From Chloroflexota bacterium (GTDB taxonomy: Bacteria > Chloroflexota > Anaerolineae > Aggregatilineales > Phototrophicaceae), in NCBI GenBank assembly GCA_026706395.1, contig JAPOYU010000161.1:1-6511 (forward strand): 6,511 bases of DNA, in the 5' to 3' direction. The translations under genes and the position numbers were made by a program. This document shows, piece by piece, positions 6,220-6,511 of the stretch. Below the pieces are notes generated by a model. The model was not told where the DNA came from. It saw only the letters and a program-made list of their open reading frames with translations, and did not search any database. Position 1 is the stretch's first letter, and each line of letters opens with the position of its first letter.

Positions 6220-6511
6220 CTACTCCCGATCCGGCGCCAGCAGCGCCCAGAAGCGGTTCAGCAAGTAGCGATGCCGCATCCCATACGAGAGCAGCGTCAT
6301 CGTCAGCAGGAAGAGCGCCGCGATCGCCACAATCATCAGCGAGCCGGACCCGCCATCCCAGCGCGGCGGATCGAACTCGAAGAGATCCGGCAAGGCGTAC
6401 ATCGCAATGATCGTCAGCGCGGTTAAGAGGCTGCTCAGCAGCAGGATGCGCCAATGTTGCAGGAAGGAATCGGGATTGTACAAGTCGATGCCCTGGATAT
6501 GCCAGGTGATC
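6220..6511 (-). CDS. C-terminal part of a membrane protein of unknown function (partial)
   Basis: The frame is open from the right edge to a TAG at 6222-6220. A TTG at 6483 could start it, but the codons before it (ITWHIQGID) continue without a stop, so the gene most likely begins outside the window. At least 96 residues are visible, with two hydrophobic segments: one of about 20 residues after QHWR (RILLLSSLLTALTIIAMYAL) and one around LMIVAIAALFLLTMTLL. Between them is a polar loop rich in Pro, Asp and Gly. The end, RHRYLLNRFWALLAPDRE, is basic then acidic. High GC matches the chromosomal backbone, unlike the adjacent methyltransferase gene. I do not recognise the family. No terminator is seen in the 65 bases before the -35 box of the next operon, so some read-through into it is possible. 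Confidence 0.65.
   Translation of the reverse strand, partial: ITWHIQGIDLYNPDSFLQHWRILLLSSLLTALTIIAMYALPDLFEFDPPRWDGGSGSLMIVAIAALFLLTMTLLSYGMRHRYLLNRFWALLAPDRE

Noticed and set aside
6200..6454. Alternative minus-strand frame overlapping the membrane protein fragment
   Set aside because: It lacks the clear hydrophobic segments of the frame ending at 6220 and looks like an out-of-frame shadow.

Overview
The window most likely comes from a Chloroflexota (Anaerolineae-type) chromosome, but this is an inference and not a proof. The main clue is a secreted protein with tandem four-cysteine 'DNCC...DW..GW..YQ..QC' repeats, a style I associate with that group, where such repeats often sit near or in SH3-type surface proteins. 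Supporting clues are the GC-rich backbone genes and the promoters, which are recognisable mainly by a TATAAT/TATAGT -10 box with poor -35 boxes.

Layout, left to right. At 1-59 (+) is the last 18 codons of a gene ending in a bacterial SH3-like strand. At 164-1255 (+) is a bifunctional AroQ-type chorismate mutase / type I-beta DAHP synthase, with its own -10 box and a strong intrinsic terminator at 1287-1317. At 1385-2773 (+) is a multi-spanning membrane glycosyltransferase of the GT39/ArnT/PMT type. The gap 2774-2990 holds an 11-bp perfect hairpin and an extended -10 promoter. At 2991-3782 (+) is the secreted three-repeat cysteine-rich protein, closed by a terminator at 3809-3844.

From 3936 to 6121 on the minus strand lies a two-gene cassette of clearly lower GC than its flanks. 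It contains a DNA methyltransferase with motifs DPFVGCGTT and TSPPY, then, after only two bases, a 286-residue protein with features of a diverged PD-(D/E)XK nuclease. Together they look like a horizontally acquired type II restriction-modification system whose nuclease does not match an annotated family I can name. At 6220-6511 (-) is the C-terminal part of a GC-rich membrane protein that runs off the right edge.

The backbone genes do not form one pathway: aromatic amino-acid entry, lipid-linked sugar transfer and a secreted protein are each transcribed separately. The restriction-modification pair is the only clear operon. It is translationally coupled, methyltransferase first, with its own promoter at about 6150-6178. 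It converges on the cysteine-rich gene, and no terminator in its own orientation is visible between the two stop codons.
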